A stretch of DNA of 34,382 nt. Source: Lachnospiraceae bacterium (GTDB taxonomy: Bacteria > Bacillota > Clostridia > Lachnospirales > Lachnospiraceae). Every line of letters begins with the position of its first letter. Positions within the stretch are counted from its first letter, which is position 1. The notes beneath the pieces were generated by a model. The model had not been told where the DNA came from and did not search any database. It saw only the letters and a list, made by a program, of their open reading frames with translations. This document shows, piece after piece, positions 31,354-34,382 of this stretch. Location of the stretch: the NCBI GenBank assembly GCA_009911195.1, contig QXWV01000037.1, forward strand, positions 1 to 34,382, in the 5' to 3' direction. Both the position numbers and the translations under genes were made by a program.

Positions 31354-33677
31354 ATGAATGGGAAGGAAATGGAGAAAAAAAACAACGGCATTAATTTTGC
31401 AGATTCCCAATACTATACAAACAGGGAACTGAGCTGGATTTTATTTAATAAAAGAGTATTGAGCGAAGCCAGGGACAAGCAGATACCCCTTTTCGAGCGG
31501 CTGAAATTCTTAAGCATCACGGCATCCAATTTGGATGAGTTCTTTATGGTGCGTGTGGCTTCCCTGAAGGACATGGTACATGCAGGCTATACAAAACCGG
31601 ATATTGCAGGGTTAAAGCCTTCGGAACAGCTCAAGGAACTAAATGAGGCAACCCATGACCTGGTGAACATGCAGTATTCTACATACAACCGTTCCCTGCT
31701 GCCGCTGCTTTTATCCAACGGACTGCGTATTGTGGAGCATCATGAGGATTTGACGGATAAGGAAAGAGCCTATGTAGATAAATATTTTGAGGAAAATGTA
31801 TATCCGGTTTTAACGCCTATGGCGGTAGATTCTTCCCGCCCTTTCCCGCTAATCAGGAATAAATCCTTGAACATCGGTGCGTTGGTAAGGAAGAAGGGAG
31901 GAAAAGAGGGGGCGGATGAAAAAGAAAGGAAAGCGGGAAAAGGATTAAGGGCGGAAAAAGAAACGAAAATTGTAAAAGAAGGAAAAACCCTCAAGGAAGC
32001 GAAAAGCGTAAAGGAAGGCAAAAGCATTAAAGAAGGCAAAAACCTGAAAGATGGAAAAGGGGAAAATGGCAGGGAAGAACTGGAATTTGCCACAGTCCAG
32101 GTTCCCAGCGTCCTACCCAGGATTATTCCAATTCCTTCGGAAAAAGTGGGGGAGAAAACAGTAATCCTGTTAGAGGAGATGATTGAAAGGAATATCGATA
32201 AGCTGTTTTTGAATTACCATATCGTATGTGCCAGTCCTTTCCGCATTATGAGGAATGCGGATTTGACTATAGAAGAGGACGAAGCGGAGGATTTGCTGAA
32301 AGAAATAGAGAAGCAGCTTAAAAAGAGGCAATGGGGGCAGGTCATCCGCTTGGAAGTGGAAAATGGTATCGATAAGCGGCTGTTAAAAATTATCAGGGAT
32401 GAGCTGGAAATAGAAGGGGAGGATATATTTCATATCGATGGCCCCCTGGATTTGACTTTCCTGATGAAAATGTATGGATTGGAAGGGTTTGGCCATTTGA
32501 AGGAATCCGGTTATCTGCCTCCCCAGGTGGTGCCAGGGCTTTCCGGGGACTATAATATTTTCGATGAAATCAGGAAAGGGGATATCCTGCTTCACCATCC
32601 CTACCAAAGTTTTGCCCCGGTAGTGGATTTCATTAAGACGGCGGCAAAAGACCCTGATGTGCTTGCTATCAAACAGACATTGTACCGCGTCAGCGGCAAT
32701 TCACCGATTATTGCAGCGCTGGCGCTGGCGGCGGAAAATGGGAAACAGGTATCCGTATTGTGGAGCTGAAAGCCCGCTTTGATGAGGAAAATAATATCGT
32801 GTGGGCAAAGATGCTGGAAAAGGCGGGCTGCCATGTGATTTACGGGCTGGTGGGGCTAAAGACCCACAGCAAGATTACCCTGGTAGTAAGAAGGGAAGAA
32901 GACGGTATTCGCCGTTATGTCCATCTGGGCACCGGGAATTATAACGATGCCACGGCGAAATTATATACGGACGTAGGGATATTTACATGCAGCAGGCAAA
33001 TCGGGGAGGACGCAACGGCTGTCTTTAATATGCTTTCCGGCTATTCGGAACCCCGGGGATGGAATAAGTTATCCCTGGCGCCGCTTTGGCTGAAGGACCG
33101 CTTCCTGTATATGATAGGCAGGGAGAAAAAATATGCGAAAGCGGGCCGGCCGGCGCATATCATTGCCAAGATGAACTCCCTGTGCGATAAAGACATTATA
33201 GAGGCTTTGTACCAGGCCAGTGCGGCGGGGGTAAAGATAGAGCTGATTATCCGGGGCATCTGCTGCCTGAAAGTGGGGATTCCAGGGGTGAGCGAAAATA
33301 TCAGCGTGCGTTCCATTGTAGGGAACTTTTTGGAGCACAGCCGTATTTTCTATTTTGAAAATGACGGTACGCCGGAGATTTTCTGCGCCAGTGCGGACTG
33401 GATGCCGCGCAACCTGGAACGCCGCGTGGAAATACTGTTCCCGGTAGAAGAGCCGGAGCTGAGGAAGAAACTTATGCATATCCTGGAAGGGGAATTGATG
33501 GATACGGTGAAGGCCCATGTGCTGAAACCGGACGGAAGCTATGACAAGGTGGACCGGAGGGGGAAAGCAGTTTATAATTCCCAGATGGAGTTTTCGCTGG
33601 AAGCTAAGGCAGCGGCGAAGCAGAGTGAAGGAACGGCAAATGACCGGGTATTTATACCGGAGATGCACCATGAATAG
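31354..33677 (+). pseudogene. ppk: polyphosphate kinase 1, reading frame broken by one missing base
   Basis: The gene starts at ATG 31354 after ATGGAGGAG. The first frame (31354-32769) covers the N-terminal and head domains (NRELSWILFNKRVLSEARD, ITASNLDEFFMVRVASLKD) and breaks at VSVLWS-stop. The second frame resumes at 32760 with VELKARFDEENNIVWAKMLE and runs to 33677, with the active-site region (LKTHSKITLV, YVHLGTGNYNDATAKLYTD). The joined protein would read QVSVLVELKARFDEENN, the normal PPK1 sequence, if one G were restored near 32760. No slippery heptamer is present, so programmed frameshifting is unlikely. It may be a true null allele or a sequence error. Residues of about 180-240 hold an unusual Lys/Glu/Gly insert. 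Confidence 0.85.
31972..32061 (+). repeat. five tandem 18-bp units in ppk encoding K-E-G-K hexapeptides
   Basis: Five successive 18-base units encode VKEGKT, LKEAKS, VKEGKS, IKEGKN and LKDGKG. A further Lys/Glu/Gly-rich stretch of about 90 bases precedes them. The insert lies where PPK1 normally has a short loop (between NIGALV and EFATVQVP). Units differ at several third positions, so the array is not freshly duplicated. Confidence 0.8.
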
Positions 33678-34257
33678 AGAACGGATTATTTTAGCATCCG
33701 CATCGCCCAGGAGAAGGGAATTGCTTACTCAGATTGGGATAGAATATGAAGTGATGCCCAGCGATGCGGAGGAAAAGATGGAAAAAAGCCGGCCGGAAGA
33801 GATAGTGATGGCCCTTTCCAGGCAGAAGGCGGGGGATATCGAAGGGAAGCTGGAGGAAAAGGGGGAGGACTGTTTTCTCATTATCGGGGCGGATACGGTG
33901 GTAGCCTTTGAAGGGATGGTGATGGGGAAACCAAAAGACGCCAAAGATGCTTGCAGTATGCTGAATGCCTTGCAAGGGAATGTGCATCAAGTCTATACAG
34001 GGGTGACGATTTGCCGGAAAAAAGACGGGCAGCCGCCGATATTCCATACATTTTATGAAAAGACGGATGTAACCATGTACCCCATGTCCAGGGACGAGAT
34101 AGAAGCATATGTCGCCACAGGGGAGCCGATGGATAAGGCGGGGGCGTATGCAATCCAGGGGGGATGTGCGGCCTATATTAAAGGTATTTGCGGAGATTAC
34201 AGCAATGTGGTCGGACTGCCCGTGGGAAGGCTTTGGCAGGAAATGAAAATTATATAA
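33670..34257 (+). CDS. maf: Maf family nucleoside triphosphate pyrophosphatase
   Basis: A 195-residue protein; ATG 33670 (MNRERIILASASPRRRELLT) follows CCGGAG by 7 bases and overlaps the ppk end by 8. Maf proteins hydrolyse non-canonical or excess nucleotides (dTTP, UTP and modified forms) and are linked to septum control. Motifs are ASASPRRRELL (substrate binding), CFLIIGADTVVAFEGMVMGK, QVYTGVTIC and GEPMDKAGAYAIQGGCAAYI. The in-frame stretch upstream of 33670 is ppk in another frame. It is the last gene of the run from pheA. Confidence 0.92.
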   Translation: MNRERIILASASPRRRELLTQIGIEYEVMPSDAEEKMEKSRPEEIVMALSRQKAGDIEGKLEEKGEDCFLIIGADTVVAFEGMVMGKPKDAKDACSMLNALQGNVHQVYTGVTICRKKDGQPPIFHTFYEKTDVTMYPMSRDEIEAYVATGEPMDKAGAYAIQGGCAAYIKGICGDYSNVVGLPVGRLWQEMKII

Positions 34258-34308
34258 GGATACCGAAGAGATTTGCTTAGTATATAGGCATTCTTATAAT
34301 GGCGGTTA

Positions 34309-34377
34309 GTGTGAAAAATCAGCTTGATAGCTGATTTTATCACACGGCTATTTGTGCCGGAGCGCCACAAATAAGCC
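34309..34377 (+). terminator. two abutting hairpins behind maf
   Basis: GTGTGA-AAAATCAGC (34309-34323) pairs with GCTGATTTT-TCACAC (34330-34345) with one bulged A around TTGATA. Directly after it GGCT-ATTTGTG (34346-34356) pairs with CACAAAT-AGCC (34366-34377), again with a bulged A. No T-run is seen before the window ends, so termination is likely only by position. Confidence 0.5.
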
Positions 34378-34382
34378 TTGAT

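Noticed and set aside
32745-32775. Programmed -1 frameshift in ppk
   Set aside because: No X-XXY-YYZ slippery site and no downstream pseudoknot was evident; PPK1 is not known to need one.

Overview
The window looks like the chromosome of a Gram-positive Clostridia member, most likely a Lachnospiraceae-type Firmicute. The signs are Shine-Dalgarno-led genes with ATG, GTG and TTG starts, type IV pilus genes without an outer-membrane secretin, an ECF vitamin-type transporter, pyrBI and small CmpB-family membrane proteins. This assignment is inferred from gene content; no rRNA or tRNA is present to confirm it.

Region 1 (1-10140, plus strand) is a type IV pilus locus. It begins inside a secreted FN3-like protein. 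Then come a PilX-like protein, two pseudopilins, a major pilin, a membrane-anchored pilin-like protein without a processing site, prepilin peptidase PilD, platform protein PilC, a PilM-PilN fusion, PilO and the assembly ATPase PilB. A hairpin with a T-run follows. No retraction ATPase (PilT) is seen here. About 250 nt before the major pilin hold no gene but can fold.

Region 2 (10160-14270) has its own promoter. It carries two CobW/COG0523 GTPases (one with a large His/Cys-rich metal-binding insert, one lacking the CxCC motif and fused to a DUF1980-like tail), an S4-domain YlmH-like protein and a CmpB-family membrane protein, closed by a two-way terminator.

Region 3 (14259-17280, minus strand) holds pyrB, pyrI and a PHP-domain phosphoesterase as a likely operon, preceded by a nitroreductase. 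Region 4 (17325-20326) has a viroplasmin-RNase H protein, a small PH-domain protein, a CmpB-like protein on the minus strand and an acyltransferase.

Region 5 (20378-25980) is a tight operon behind a near-consensus promoter: ECF S component, fused double ATPase, EcfT, an M20 dipeptidase and a SAM hydrolase. Region 6 is a DUF5050-type membrane-anchored protein on the minus strand. Region 7 (27245-34257) is pheA, DUF815 ATPase, ppx, ppk and maf, apparently co-transcribed, with ppk broken by one missing base and carrying a low-complexity hexapeptide insert.

The most unusual signal is a dispersed 5'-leader repeat (core CGGAACTGGAATA). It sits just before or contains the ribosome binding site of at least four unrelated genes (pilMN, pilB, the PH-domain gene, the ECF S component). 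It often lies directly after a hairpin, and at two loci it occurs twice with the hairpin between the copies.
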